64,000 bases of DNA from Struthio camelus. Its lineage: Eukaryota > Chordata > Aves > Struthioniformes > Struthionidae. Each line of letters begins with the position of its first letter. Positions within the stretch are counted from its first letter, which is position 1. A program made the translations under genes and the position numbers. Below, one piece after another: positions 50,831-64,000 of the stretch. The stretch spans positions 81,280,641 through 81,344,640 of the forward strand of contig NC_090946.1 of NCBI RefSeq assembly GCF_040807025.1, written 5' to 3'. The notes below the pieces were generated by a model. The model saw only the letters and a list, made by a program, of their open reading frames with translations. It ran no database searches and was not told the origin of the DNA.

Positions 50831-53800
50831 CCGCGTCCCCTAACGGCCCGGATGCTCGCAGTGCTGACCAGGCTCGCGGCAGAGCTGCTGCTCTCCTCCG
50901 ATGCCTCGGCCTTACCGAGGTGTTTGAGGAGTTAGAACAGCGCTTTACTGCACCAAATCCTCCACGTCCTCTTAATATCATGCTGAGTAAACTCCCAGCC
51001 GGTGCCTCGTTGTCAGTAATAGAGCCCTTCTAATTAGGGCAAGCCCAGGAGCATGGGTTGGGAAACCATGGTTAGGTCTCCAGGGAGCCTCGACAGCCTC
51101 TGCTCCGGCTGTTGATCGCCTGTGAACAAGCGGATGGTTCTCCCGGCTCGGGAGGGAAGCTGGTGGGTTCGCCACGCGTGCTCCCCGCCGGGCCGGCGCC
51201 TTGTGACGCCTGCCTTGAGGAGCAGGGTCGCCTCCCATCGCCTGGCCTCTCCGCATAACCTCCGCTCTTGGTAAGCGACTTTCAGCGCGCCGCGGGCTGT
51301 TCGGCCGGCTGGATGCTGAAGGTCTGACTCTTACGGGGAGCCTCACGCAGGCTCTGCCTGGAGGAAAGCTGCTCTTGGGGCTACGTTTCTCCTTCAAAAT
51401 ACAATATAGCCTATTACATCGTCAATCATGTGTTTGCAGGCGGTGCAATAGGTGCCAATATTGGTCCAGAGCCGAACTCAGGTGGCCAGAGCTGGACCAG
51501 GAGCTACTGGGGCATCGTGGCCTGAAGGGTCTCGGGGCAGGGGGACATCGCATTGACCTGCAGGGTGGTGACAGGCTCTGCAGAGAAAGGGGATAAAAGC
51601 TAAATGCGGGTATCCAGGTTACGGAGCAGCACCGTCAGCCCCTCCGGGAACATTTAATTATTCATCGGATGCGAAATGAGTTATTTCTTGTCTTGCATTA
51701 CCTGAGAGGTGGCGGCTGCACCTTCCTCTCCCTCCGCGCATTGCTCCAGCCGTCCGGCAGGAGGCCGGTGATTTTCATCATTTTCTTCTGGTGCTGGGTC
51801 GACAAAGACTTGCCAGGCTGTGACGGTGCTGCGTTGTGCAAGGTAAACGTGTCACCAGCGTGAAGGTGCGTGGGAACGAGGGTCCCCTTCTGCTTTCCCA
51901 GCACCTCGCGCTTGTCTTGGTGCTTAAAGCAGCTCGGCTGCGATGCTCTCTGCCAGCTCTCCGCCGTGTCCTGTAGGCGAGATCTGCGAGGGGAGGTTCA
52001 TGCCAAAGCTGGGGATTTGTAAGTGCGATCCTGTGTGGTTACGAAGAACGCGTGTGTCCTGTTAAAGCGTCACGCTTCACTACAGGATTCGGATGAGCAA
52101 CCCAGCGTGGCCGGCTGTGCCCAGGCGGCCCGCGGGCGCTGACCCGAGTCCTGCCCCCAATAGCTCGTGGACCGGTTTCGATCGTTTGCCAGCTCGTGTC
52201 TCAAACGCTGCTGCTTTCCAGGGCCGCCGGTGCCCAGCCGTGGAGCGCGGCGGCCTCAGCCCTCACGGCTCGCGCTCGGGGCCGGCGCTCGCTCCAGCGA
52301 GCCCTGCGCAAAGCCCGGCAGATGGAAGCTCTGCCTCTTGGAGGAGCGGGAAGTCTCCGGAGGTACGCGCCGAGTTCATGGTATCTCATCGCGACGCCAG
52401 CACGCACGCGTGAGCCCTAAAGCTCGGTTATGCTTCCTCTGCTCTTGGGCAGGGGTTGCCGTAAGGTGGCACGGCCGCTGGCGAGAAAATCGATGCCAAG
52501 CGCTGCTCCGACGCGTTGGGGTTGGAGGCTGCTTTGCCCCGGCAGCGCCTGAATCTTTGTTCCACCTTTGGGAGCGTTTGGGTTGGACTCGAACAGTTGT
52601 GAGCAGGCATTGATATTTCCCCTGTTTGAGGTGATATATGAAATTATGGGTAACGAACGTCTCCTCTGATATGGACAAGCTGGTAGCAGCAGGAAGGGCG
52701 ACCGTATTTTGGGGTTGTGGGCACGCAGAGATTTGCCACCTCCCTTCTTTGGGTGCCGGTCAGCTTTGAGGCCCGGGTTGGAGAATTAGTGCAAACACCT
52801 GGTTGAAGGTTTGGCTTCTGCTTAAGTTTATTCTGACATTGAAAGCCCTGATCGCGGATGTGTCCGATCTGCGCGGGTGTTGCGAAGGCGCAGCTGCCCT
52901 CCGGTGGGGTCAGGTCCCATGTGTCCCCTCGGCCGTGGCGGCGAACGCAGGCTCGGGGTACGGGGTCCTGGTGGGGATGCGGGCTGAGAAGGTGGAAACC
53001 ACAGGGCACCAGGAGGTGGCGGGGGGCAGGAGTAGCAGGAACGGGACTGTTTTGTTCTTCCTTATACGTTATTCGCTTTAAGAGAGCGAGCAGCCCCTCG
53101 GCCGCCAGAAACGACCTTCTCCCCCTCGAAGAGTTGGCCGGAAACTCGGATGGTTTCCGGCGTGAAGAACGGCGAGCTGACAAATAACCCTCGAATCTTT
53201 TATTACGGAGCGCTGCCGTTTTATCTCATCCCGGCTGGTGCTGTAAATCAGAGCGTAGGTCCAAAAGGTGAGGTCTTGCTCGTGGTCTTCTGCCTAGCAA
53301 GCTGCCCGCCGCCCTCGGCGGGGCGGCTGCTCCCAGGCCCCGCAGAGCCCTTTCCCGCGTGGCCGCGCTTGCGATTTCCCGCTCGCTTCCCCCAGCGGTG
53401 ACAGCGCCTCTGAGGACCAGACCCCAAAACCGTCTGCCAGGGGCTAGGCTGAAAGCAAAGGGAACAACGGAAAATGTAAAAGAAAACACTGTTTCTGAAG
53501 CGGCGTGCTGCTGGGCGCGCAGAGGGTTTGAGCACCCGGAGGGAGTGAGACAGACGGATTTTGGGCTCTGGAACGGGACCTGGGTAGCGGTATGTGGCTT
53601 TTGAGGGCTGGTGTCCAAGCTTAGATTTATGTACATCTACACATGTACGTATGCAGGCACACGTGCACGCGTGTAGCTGTCCTCCGCCTGCCCTTACGCA
53701 GACGCTACGGATGCGACAGGAGGCGAAGCCCCCGGGTGCCGCGGGCCGGGCTGGACGCCCGGGCTGGCAGCGAAGCGAAGGAGCGACGCCGGCGCTTCGG

Positions 53801-56640
53801 ACGGGCTCGGGGTTCGCCCCTGGCCTCTGCGGCGTGCATGAAGCTGTACAGAAGCGCGGCGTCCACAAGGAGGTAGCTTTTACTTCCTTCCAAGTAAACA
53901 CACGTTTCTGGCTCTTCGGCTTCAGCGAGTGGATTCGCTCTCTGCCGAGGGACGAAGCAAAGCTAGGAAATAACTCTCGCAGGCTGTAGCGGGATGCCTG
54001 GACCCGGAAAGGTCTCTGAGCATTGAGAGGGAGCAAAAGAGATTGATTTATGATTTTAACAAGCCTGGCTGGGAAGGGAAGCATGCCTGTATGGTTTCAA
54101 AGTCCGGAAGAGATATTAATCAAAATTAAGGCTGCTGTGAGACGGCCTCGGAGCCTCCCTGGGCTGCTTCCAGGCTAAGCGATGACATGAGTAAAGCGCG
54201 CTTGTCCCTACCGGGACAGTCAAAGGGTGCTTTCCATGGGGAGGGGGGGCCTAAATATTTAATACCAGAAGGGGGAGCAGGGAATTGGAGCAAAGGGCCT
54301 AACAAGGAATAATGGGGAGCGGTTAGAAGGGCCACGGCTTGTCCCTGCTGATCGGGTACTGTGCAAAGAGAGGACGTGATTAACAGCAACAAGCAAGCGA
54401 GAAGCAGCGGTGACGTTTCGGGCGCTGCAGGTGGGATCGCGCGTTGGCAGAGGTCGGAGCAGCTCGGTCCGAGAGCGAACGCATACCCAGGAGAGCGAAG
54501 CCCCGGCCCCGCTGCTGCGCTCGGCCCGGCGTGTGGGCGCCCGTGCTCGGGGGCTGCCCCGCGAGCTGCCGGAGCGGGGACCTAGAGCCGCTAGTTGTCA
54601 TTCTCATTAGAAGTGTATTACGATGCACCCCGCGGTTTCCTGGAAGAGGAGAGCACGCGCTCTGGGCGACGCCAGCCTTTTGCATCCCTCGTTCTCCGCC
54701 TGTGGGCGTCGATGCTCAGAAACCAGTGGCCTCCTGCAATACCGCTCCGTTTCTCATGTGGCCGCCGAGCCTGGGGGACCCCTCGCACCACAGCCCGCGT
54801 TTCTGGCCGCGTTGGGTCGGGCACGGGCAAACCTGGGAGTGGTTCGTCTGAGGCTGTGCTGCCCTGCGCGAGGGGACCGTGCTGTGGGGTGAGGGTCAGG
54901 CCTTAAAACCTTCCCCTTCAAGGCCCTAAATTGCTCATGGACTGTGTGGTTTTATCCCAAATTTTCAAGTCCTTTGGACCCACTGAAAGGAGTTGGATAC
55001 TGAATAGCTGGACGGCTCCCGCGGCTTCTCAGGGAAGCCTCCGAGTTTCTCCAGGCGTTTGCGCTTCCCTCGTCGTGGGCTTGCGCGAGTCCGGTTGGCA
55101 ATCCCCTGGGATTAGCTATGGAGATCTGGGGATTGCAGAAGTTTCCAAAAGGCCTGTAGACTTGAGTGCTTACCCAAACCAAGCAACACCCTTAGCAGTA
55201 AAATTGTTTGCCCTCAAAACAGTGGCTGCTCTGGGCTCCCGCATGTAATGAGTTTTGCAGTTAAGTTCTTAGGTGCCCTGAAGCCCCTGGTTTCCTTGCT
55301 GGGAATTTGGCCAGCCACAGTCCCCTTGGTCAGAGAGGAGGGCACAGGCTCCACGCCAGCGTCTGCACCCCGCTGCGTGTTCTGGGGAGACACGGCTCTG
55401 CTCCGCGGGTTCGGCTCTCGGGTGACTTTGCCTTCCAAAAGCGGTGCTCTAGCTGACTATGAAATGATGCCCCTCTCTTTTTCCCTTCCTCTTCAATCAC
55501 AGCATGGGAGTAACATGATAAAATCAATGGTTACCTTCGCGAAAATGAGCGAAAACTTGTATCCTCTGTGGACGTCGCACAGAGAAGCGCTGTTTGCTGT
55601 ATTTCCTGCAGCTCAGCTTTTGGGCTGAATGTCCATCTTTATTTATGCACCCTTTGAGCTGCATCTTTGTTATGAAGCTTTCCAGGTAACCGGCAACTGC
55701 TTGTCCCCGGGCCAGGTAGTAAATTGGTGGAGTAGAGACTCCTGCATGCTGCAAAATTCAGCCCGGAGCCAGAACTACAGCTGCAGAGAGCACCTAAATC
55801 TGCCACACCCTTCGGTGGCTGTGTCGTAGTCGGGTCTTGAGCCGGCCCGGGATGATCCTCCCTGCAGAAACACAAAGCTCAGTGGCTTTATGTTGAGGTG
55901 GCTAATTGCTGCCATCAAAACTTTACATACAATTTGTTCAGAGGTAAATTCTTTGCAGGGCACAAAAAATACAGTTTCAAAACAAAATTCTGCTTAAAGC
56001 ATCCCCCAAATTTTGGGGCTATCCAGTGACATGAAAGGGAGACAGGAATAGTTTAGGAGGCAAGTGCAGGATGGACAGCCACCACACTGGGGTTGGGCCA
56101 GGAGCAGCAGACGTACCAGCTACCAAGGGATGCTGAAATGCCTGAATGTGGGAGCTAGCTGGAGACCTGCAGCCCCTCATACTCATGCTCTCCTTGCTCC
56201 TGAAGGAGTTTGCCACCTATCAGAGGCCCTGGAGTAATTGTCCTCATTAGAATAAATGATGAGGATTGGAGCCAGCTGCTCAGATAATGCTAAAATTACA
56301 GGGAGGAGCGACAGACCACTTTGGTCCTTGCTGACCTTGGAAACCAAGCTGGCAAGTGCAGCCTTCGTGTTGCTCTCCGGGATCAGTGGGGCGAGGGCAG
56401 CCCGCAGCGCTAATTCACTTTGCTCTCCAGCTCATTTCATTATGTTACAGGAGAACATCACACTCGGAGAGTAATCTTCAGCACTGTTCTCCTCTTGTCT
56501 TTGCTTTTGGCATAAATTAAATAAGGCACTGTCATTTTCCAACTATAAAGATTTTTAATAACTGTACTGGGGCAAGTGATGATAATTTATATATCTTAAA
56601 GTTGTCCCCTTGGCCATCTCTCTAGCTAGCATTCTGGAGG
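50830..56640. other. GC-rich intergenic mosaic
   Basis: GC- and CpG-rich blocks (about 51100-51350, 52090-52400, 53250-53850, 54400-54860) alternate with AT-richer spots (about 51640-51720, 56470-56620). Overlapping frames on both strands are typical of such composition. No known protein or RNA gene was recognised. Confidence 0.4.
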
Positions 56641-56670
56641 CCCTTGAGCTAGCTGACTTTCACTTTACAG

Positions 56671-56958
56671 ATACTCTCAGGCATGTTGGATCTTGAAGGA
56701 AAAGAGATGTTAATCCTCAAATCTCTTCTTGTGAGGAGAACTGACCAAACCTGGGATGGACACTTGGTTCCTGTGAATGCCAGAATGAGAGCTTTTGTCA
56801 TAGGATGTGCCCCCTCCTCTTGGGAGATGCAAGACTTGCATGCAGTGCCAAGGTATGTGTGTCCTGGCCATGTGCTCAGCTGTGGTAGCCCCACTGTGAA
56901 CAAAGACAACGCAATGCAGCTCATCGACCCAAATGCAGCATCCAAAATAATATTCAAG
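56671..56958 (+). other. Candidate 288-bp exon, fully open, unassigned
   Basis: A strong acceptor (ttcactttacag, ending 56670) and a strong donor (AAG-gtaagtag, from 56959) bound exactly 96 codons with no stop, phase 0 at both ends. In that frame the peptide starts ILSGMLDLEGKEM, includes RRTDQTWDGHLVPVNARMRAF and ends DPNAASKIIFK. I do not recognise it. The minus strand is also open over about 100 codons, so the openness may be chance. It could be a coding exon, a lncRNA exon or a fortuitous pair of splice-like sites. Confidence 0.3.
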
Positions 56959-57263
56959 GTAAGTAGAAGCCATCTTCTGAACTAAGTGTTGAACTCAAGC
57001 ACACATGAGACAGATGCTGTATTTGAAGCATTCTTCTTTCTGAAACTGAGCTCTCCCATGAAGATGGTATTGAAAGCTCTTCTTGGCTGTGAATAACAGG
57101 CTCCAGGACCTACGAGTCCTCTGACTTGCTGTTTTGCACGGCTCCTAACACAAATCTGCCAAGTACTGCACCCACATGTGCCTTTTCTCTTCACAGTGCA
57201 CTTGGGCATTGCCCATGAGTTGGTGTAGCTGTTCTCAAACAAAGACTACATGTCATTAAGGTT

Positions 57264-57290
57264 TTCTCTCTCTCTCTCTCTTTTTTTTTT
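57264..57290 (+). repeat. (TC)n-T10 simple repeat
   Basis: About nine TC dinucleotides run directly into a T tract. Confidence 0.9.
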
Positions 57291-57884
57291 CTAAATAAGG
57301 AGTAGCTTCAGTTAACTCATTTAATCATTTTGTATGTGCTCCATATAGCTGATGAACATAGGCTAGTTTGGGGGTCAGTATGTCTTAGAGTGCTGGGGAA
57401 ACAGTTAACAGCCCATCTCATATCCTGTGGGTCTAAGCCCAGGTGTGGCAGGATACTGGAGAGCTGGGGTCAGGGCTGACTACTCACTAGTTTGCTCTGG
57501 CAGTTCAAGTGTCTCTCTCCCTCCTTTTCAAATCAGTTAAGAAAGGGATGGAGTTCTGATAAGTGATGGAGTTTGTCCAGCATTGGCCAGGGACAGAATA
57601 AAGTCGTGGTCATCAGTTAATCTGGTAAAAGACCTTTTTGTAGGTGATTCATGAGGTTCCAGCATCTGGTACACGGTTGGAAAGGCTCTTCTTTCTCCAG
57701 GAAAGCTCCTTGGCAAGCAGAAAGCCAGAGCCTGGTGGAGGGAAGTATGGATTAAAGCACCTGTTTAGCCCTTTTTTTCAAGCCTCATCTGTGGTGGGTA
57801 GGACCAGAAATAAGGGCTTAAATTTCAGCAAGGGAGACTTAAGGAGAACTCCCTGTTGGTAAGACTAAGAAAGAACTGGGGTGG

Positions 57885-58040
57885 ACTGCTCAGCGGGGCT
57901 GCAGCATCTTCCTTCGAGAAGATTTTCAAGATAGGTCAGATAAGGATCTGCTGGAAATGGCATGACGGAGTTGACTGTGGCCAAGGGGAGTGGATGAGGT
58001 GGGGAACTTCCTGAGCTCTTCCAGCCCTACGGATCTGTCC
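57885..58040 (+). mobile_element. Old CR1-like 3' fragment
   Basis: Catcttccttcgagaagattttcaagat and cctgagctcttccagccctac resemble the CR1 3' region (settings like 'ccttggagatattcaaa' and 'ggtcccttccagccctac'). It is strongly diverged, so the call is tentative. Confidence 0.5.
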
Positions 58041-58049
58041 AGTTTTTCC

Positions 58050-61000
58050 AACATTTATATCATAGTACTGTTCACAATGGCTGAAATCTGTTACCCTCCT
58101 GCATTCAATTTGCTTCCCAACTCTACCTTAAAATGTCATGCTAAGCCATTGTAAAGACATACCGCTTTTAAAAACAGTTAGCTGATAGCTCTGAGTATGC
58201 CTTATTGCAGCTGCTCTAACGAACAACGGCTCTGTACTGTGTTTCGAGGCACAACGCATGGGATCAACTGCCCTGGTCGCAGGGCTGCAATACCGCGACA
58301 CACATCGGTGTTTCAGCGTGAGACTTCTTGTCACAAAACTCGTCCTCTGATCTGGGGAGTGCAAGTTACGTTTCGGCAGATATAACCTACAGAAAATATT
58401 ATCAACAAGGGAAAGATGATTTACTTCTCACCCGAAGGCAACGTTTTAAAATCTTACAGATATGGTTCTACCTGTTAAAGCTGGCACTACAGTTACAGCT
58501 GGTGCAGCGGGGAGATGCAGCTTCTGATGTTGCAAATAAAGCGGCAGCATTTTTCCTTCTGCCTCGCTGGTAGCGCTCTTTTCTTCAGTGCGGTCCATCT
58601 GTGAGCTGGACACTTCTGGAATCAAAGCTGTTTTCAGTGTTCACTGAGGAATCATTTTCCTCTATTTTTTGCTCAGAGTTCTCTGGCAGAGGGAAAATTA
58701 CACGTTTCTTTCAGAGAATATATTTTGGGCCACCCTCAAACTTGAGGGTAGCTGGCGTGAAATGTGCCACTCTTTTGGGTTACCTTTGGATCCAAACCTT
58801 CAAAAGTAGAAACCGGGGGGGTGCTGTGTGTTGGACAGGGGTGCCCAGGGAAGCGTATGCAATTGCTGAGTCTTCCCTTAAATCTTCAACTGGCTGTCCC
58901 ATTTCTACCAGATTTGACAGAAGGGCAGAGTTTGTAAGAAGTGTTAAATTCCCACCTTTTATGAAGGCAGTTGGGATAAGAGAGGTGAGAGCCCTGTTAA
59001 TAACCCTCTGCTGAGGGAAAGGCTCAAGTGGGTGCAAAGCGTGTTAGGCAGAGCAGCTGTGCAGGACAGTAAGTGCCACCATCAACAGTGAAAATACTTG
59101 TTCTTTTAACAAGTTTTGCAACTCAAAGCTATGCATGGGGTGAACTCTGCTCTGCTAAATTACAATATAGCAAATAAATGATAATGCACAACTATATAAA
59201 CAGGACCAAACTATAAGAATGATGTACCATTGCACCTTGGGATGCCCCAAAGGGCCCTGGGTGATGAATTTTAAAAGAGCAGATTTTAATGCCATGAGGA
59301 AAAAGGCTAGCAGCAGGCTCAAAGGCCACCTGGAGAAAAGAGACACATGGCAGATGCTCCGGAGGTAGCCTGGAGGCTACTGGAGTGCCTAGCCCAGCCT
59401 GGCAATGGCTATGGTGGCAGTGGCCATGAACATGGGGTGGCAGACCAGTGTCTTAAAATGGGGGAGCACATCATCTTTCTAGGATGGGAAATGCAGTCAT
59501 TAGAGTGTGGCCCTCCTGCCTGGAAGCAGAGAAGGATGGAGATACCACCTGAACTGCAGGTTTACCTGAGCCCAATCCACTTAAAAGGGTCCTGGGAGAT
59601 CTGAGTCCAGAAGGACTGCAAGTCTGGCGTGCAAAGGCCAATGGTGAGGTGCCCTTAGGTAGGGAAAGGCCTCAGTGGTCACTGAATGGCAGAGAAGGGA
59701 CCTGGTCTGGGTGTCCAGGGCATGACAAAAGCTGCTGCCTCCTTCCCTGCTGGACTGCACTGATCCTTTTATCTGTGATAAAAAGGTGAGGAGAGAGAGA
59801 GTTCACCTGAGATGTGTTTTTTGCTGACAGTGAGATGAATTTCTCAGAACGTGCTGCAGAACTACTGAATTCTCTTGAGCCCTGGCTTTAAATAGGATCT
59901 TGCTTTGAGAGCATCCCCTTGCGTGTTGCTCGTGGGCGCTGTGCCCTGGGGTGCGGGAATGCCATGCGCTGGTACCCAAACACTGTTGGGGGTGGCGAGC
60001 GCTGACATTCGTTGCCTGATGCGGTTGGCCAGAAATAAAAAGTGACTCGACTGTCCCCCCTCAGTGGCTGTGTCCCCAGCTGACGCTGCGGGAGATCCCC
60101 AGGGCCCAGGGATGGAGAATCGGACTCTCGTGGCTGCTGCGCCTGGAGCAGCCGAGCTCTCCCATAATTAACCTCGCTGCTGCTCATTTGATTTTTCTTC
60201 ACTGCCTCTGGTCTTTGGGATCTTCTTGTTCCCAGTGAACGGAGCTGCTGCTTGTGACTTGGTAAACACAACCTACTTGCTGTCCTGGAAACCAATAAAA
60301 CAGCAGTGGCCCAAAAAGTGGATTTTTCTCCAGGAAATGCATTAAATGATGCTTTTCCCCCTCTTTCTGTGTGAACACAGTGAATCTGTTGCCTGGTCTT
60401 CAGGAGCTATATGATGAAATGTTCCTGGAGCTCATCAGTCTGCTTCCAGCCTGCACAGACTCTCGCTGTGTTTGGAGACAGGCGAGATTGCCGCAGGTAT
60501 TTGGCATTAATCTGCTGCATGCAGCAATTAGTGGGATCTGCTGTCATTACCCGGCTGTGCCTCCTCATCTGCCATGATGCTAAAGAAGGGGAAAGTAAAA
60601 TATTGCTGCAGCCCATTTCCCTAGTGGCTGGAATCGAAATCTCTTTCGACTGGTTTCGTTTCATGCTGCCTGGGCACTCCTGAAGGACTCAGGTCTTGGG
60701 GTCTGAAGGCGAGAGCGTAAATTAACCTGTTGCTGTAGCTGGTAGTTTTGGGTTGGGAAAGGGAGGAAAGTTGTGGGTGGCGACAGTCAGAGGGAGCCCC
60801 CCAGTGCAGGGCCCCCAAATCCCCCGGAGTCTCTGGTGGACAGCGGGACGTCAGCGCGGTTCCTGGGAACGGCCTCGGCCGTTGCAGTAGTCGAGTGGGG
60901 AAGCCGTTCCTCCGCGCAGCTTTCTGGGGACTGACGGCTCCAGTGGGGCCCTGTCGCCCTCTTACGCTCATGCCTGCAGGGATCAGCCCTGAAATTAGTG

Positions 61001-64000
61001 AAAAAATGCTTATTTGGCCTCAGGAGGTTTTTGGGATAAACAGCCTGGTATGGTCTCAGGCGTGCTTTGTGCATCTCTCTTGATTAATAGAGCCCTCTGC
61101 TCTCAGTAGAGCTTGGGACACTTCATTTCATTCATCTCGTATATCTAAAAGGCCGGTTATTGCAGATGCCCTGCTAGGACACTGCTCTAAAGATTTGTAT
61201 GGGACCCATTACAGCTTCAGCAGCTGCTCTGGGGGAGCGCGGGAACGGCAATCCATCACTTCAATGAACCTAGCCTGTGTCCCTGGCATGAGAGCAGTTT
61301 TAATCTTGACTTTGTCTTCTTGTGCTTTATTGTATTTAGAGCCGGGTGCTTTTCTGTCATTATTTTGCTATTTTCTTGGAGAGCAGCCATTTCATCAAAC
61401 TGCTGCCAGGAAAGGAATATCCAACGATTTGCTTTTAAATGGCTCTCTGTTAAAAGTTAGTGGTCGTTAGGTGTGGATAATTGTAGCGGTTATTTGGTGC
61501 CAGCTTCCACACGTTGACACCAGCCTTTGAAGTGGCCGAATTCAGGAGCGCTTCCTACTACTTCAAAAGGAGAGTCTCCTCCATTTCTCTTTCATTTCCC
61601 CCTCCCCCAAAATATGAACTTCCCCCCAAGATCTTGTGTTTCCAGAAGAGGAGTAGCTTCCCATGTCCGCTTTGGCTCTGCTTTTGCCGAGGTGAAGCAC
61701 CTGAGCGCTCCTGCGGCCCGCCGGCGGGTCTGTGACGGCTCCCAGTGGCTCCTGGATGGAGCCATGTCAACAGGTTTTCTTCACCACGTTACTGCAATAG
61801 TAAATTGCCCCCTTCCCAGCTAGTTGTCTAGGTGTGAATGCATTTTGCTTTTCTCCCATGACCTGGAAAAGCAAATCAGAAGCAGCCCGAAAGAGGGCGG
61901 TGGGATAGACACCCGCAAGGCGAGCCAAGCCCTGGGGACCGTTCCTCTGAAGGCGTCCGCCGGACGGAAGGGGGAACAGGAACGAGCTCCAATAGGAAAA
62001 AAAAAGTTAATTTTTGTATGTCGCCACGTCTCACGATGGTTGATTCCATCGTGTTGACTTGGTGCCAACTGGCATTTTTACGGTGTTAGGTAGTAAACAC
62101 GAGCAGCATGGGGTCAGTCCGAGCGGTGGGTGCGCAGGGCACCCCAGGGCTGGCCAAGCTCCTGGGAAGGGGCGCAGCGAGCGCTGCAAAACCCTCCCGT
62201 TCGAAATCTGCATTGCGGAGCTGTCTCCTCTGCTGCATGGGTCGCGCTGAGCCCTGATGGTAGGTTTCGGCAGCCCTGGGAAACGGTGCGTTGCTTCTGC
62301 CTGGTCTGCGTGGATTGGCAAACTGGCCTTTTACGTCCGAGGCCTGTTTTGAAAGGGATTATTAATGCTGCGACATCCGTAAAGCGCCAGGGCTGCAGCT
62401 GCTGAAGGAGCCAAAGCGGCGAGCAAGTCCGATCCTGCTTTAGGTCTTGAAGGAAACTGCTCATATATGGGGGAGATGTTAAAAAAGATCCTTCACCCAG
62501 TCCCTCCTCCCCTGGGCAGGCTGAAAATGGCCCGACCGCATGCGGCAGCTTCGGAGCGACGCTGCTTCCCGCCGGGGCCCCGCAGCTGGGTCGGAAACGC
62601 CGTGTGCAGGAACGGCGCCGAATCTGGATGGAAAGCCGGCAGCCCCGCTCCGGGGTGGGCTCAGAGGGCTGAGGCCGGTACCGGAGGATAAATAAGTGCT
62701 GTTACCCGCACGGGAGCGAAGCGACGTGTGTGCGGCCTCAGCGGCAGCGAAGGCAGAAATTTCCTCGCATCGTATGGTCTCACTCTCGTGGCGTGGCCGT
62801 CTCTCGCTGCCGATGCCCGCAGGCGGCTGTAGGTACATTAAACCTACCGGGAGCCTGTTCCCTTTGCTGCATGCAAATATATCGAATTATGCTGCATTTG
62901 CCTCTTGTGCAGCTAACCGGCACGCGGCTTTCCCAGCACTCCCTCCCTGGCGCGGAGAGAGACTGTCGTTCGGTCTCCCGATCGCTCACCGCAGCCTGCC
63001 TAAACTCATTTCACCTACGAAAATCTCATCGCGGGAAGCGACTCCTTAAGTCATTCAAGGCTGCAGGGGCTCACGGCACCTGCACCCGCTGCTAGCACGG
63101 ACGCGCCCGTGAGAGCGGTGTTTGTTCCCTTGCGCTCTCGCTCGCTTCTTGAACCGTCCGAGCGGCCGCCCCGCGCCAAGCCGAGCCGAGCCGCGCCAGC
63201 GGCCCGTTACCGTGCCGTGCCCGTCGTGGCCGCTTCGCCGAGCGAGGGGAGAAGGGCCCAGGGAAGAGCTAGCACCCGGAAGAGCCAGCTGCGATCCGGG
63301 ATAACTGCTGAACGCACCTCTTGTTTCAACCTGGGGCAAAGCTAAGCTTTTGCAGGTGAACCGGTCGCACGCCAGCGACGAGGGCAGTGGACGAAGGCTG
63401 CCGGGCTGACCGCGGAGGAAAGCGCTGCATGCTACTCGCAGGCCTTCTCCGCAGCAAAAGTTGGCAGCTGAGCTGTCTCGGGAGCCCCGGCAGAAGCTGC
63501 TACCATTTGTACATGTAAACAAACAGCGACTCCGCACCGAGGTAAAAAATCATCCCTTTATGTCAGAGCATCTGCCGGAGGGTGACATTTATAGAGAGAA
63601 ATGGCAAACGGCGTTTCAGGTGCTCCATGACAGCCCTTACTAAAAAGATCCATCACCGTTTCGCTGCCCAGCTTTTACCTCTTCCTCCGCGCTTTAGTTC
63701 ATAGGCCGTTTCTTTTCCATCCGAACCGTTCGGGCGCAGGAGCGCCGTTGGGACTCGGGCGTGCGGCGCTCGGCAGCCACCCTGGAGTGTTTCGAGAGCC
63801 GCCATCGCAGCGAAGGAGATGTTTGCAAGCTGGGGTTGCATTCCTACAAGGGAATCTGGATTTGGATCCTCTGTTGCTTTCTGAATCCTAAACTCACTTT
63901 TGGACCTTGCATGAGTTAAATCCCTTCAGGCCCTTGAGGGTTTCCTAGTACTGACTTAATTTGAGGGTAGATTTGATATTCCTGCCTTCCCCAGGCTGCC
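58050..64000. other. Intergenic DNA to window end
   Basis: No gene recognised. AT-rich and mixed stretches (58050-59300, 60280-60700, 61080-61480) alternate with CpG-rich ones (about 61880-62000, 62520-62700, 63100-63450). An 8-bp inverted repeat (accctcaa-ac-ttgagggt) occurs near 58731-58748. CpG-rich blocks could be distal regulatory elements, but nothing supports a promoter or exon. Confidence 0.4.

Noticed and set aside
59240-59620. Possible coding or transposon sequence around a 85-codon frame
   Set aside because: No recognisable protein, splice sites or repeat family.

Overview
The window looks like a nuclear genomic segment from a bird (at least a sauropsid). Its genes are spliced vertebrate genes with CpG-island starts. 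The only interspersed repeats I can recognise are CR1-type LINE 3' fragments. Gene order matches the vertebrate POLE2-DNAAF2-MGAT2-LRR1-RPS29 block (human 14q21, from memory), read here in reverse. Species cannot be named from the sequence alone.

Layout: (1) 1-2.9 kb holds the last three coding exons of POLE2 (+). (2) 4.2-20.3 kb holds DNAAF2/kintoun (+), three coding exons, 772 residues, with a 53-bp tandem array ending just before its start codon. (3) 21.5-24 kb holds the single-exon MGAT2 gene (-), convergent with DNAAF2, with its own CpG island. (4) 29.0-36.8 kb holds LRR1 (-), four coding exons, 420 residues. A C/G-skewed 45-bp minisatellite of about 25 units lies directly upstream (37.2-38.3 kb). 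(5) 39.9-41.0 kb holds a full-length 7SL (SRP RNA) gene (-) divergent from RPS29 (+, three exons, 56 residues); a 243-bp spacer carries CRE, NRF1 and YY1 motifs. (6) 41-64 kb has no protein gene that I recognise. It contains CR1 remnants, simple repeats, GC-rich blocks alternating with AT-rich islands, and one fully open 288-bp block with good splice sites on both sides.

The genes do not form one pathway. POLE2 (DNA polymerase epsilon) and LRR1 (CUL2 ubiquitin-ligase receptor for replisome unloading) both act at the replication fork. DNAAF2 pre-assembles axonemal dyneins, MGAT2 makes complex N-glycans in the Golgi, and 7SL and RPS29 both serve translation. The most interesting signal is the 53-bp array: each of its eight copies carries a YY1-type motif and an RFX X-box-like motif, so a cilia-type promoter module appears to have been amplified right in front of a cilia gene. 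Exon boundaries come from my own translation and from remembered human proteins; no alignment was run.
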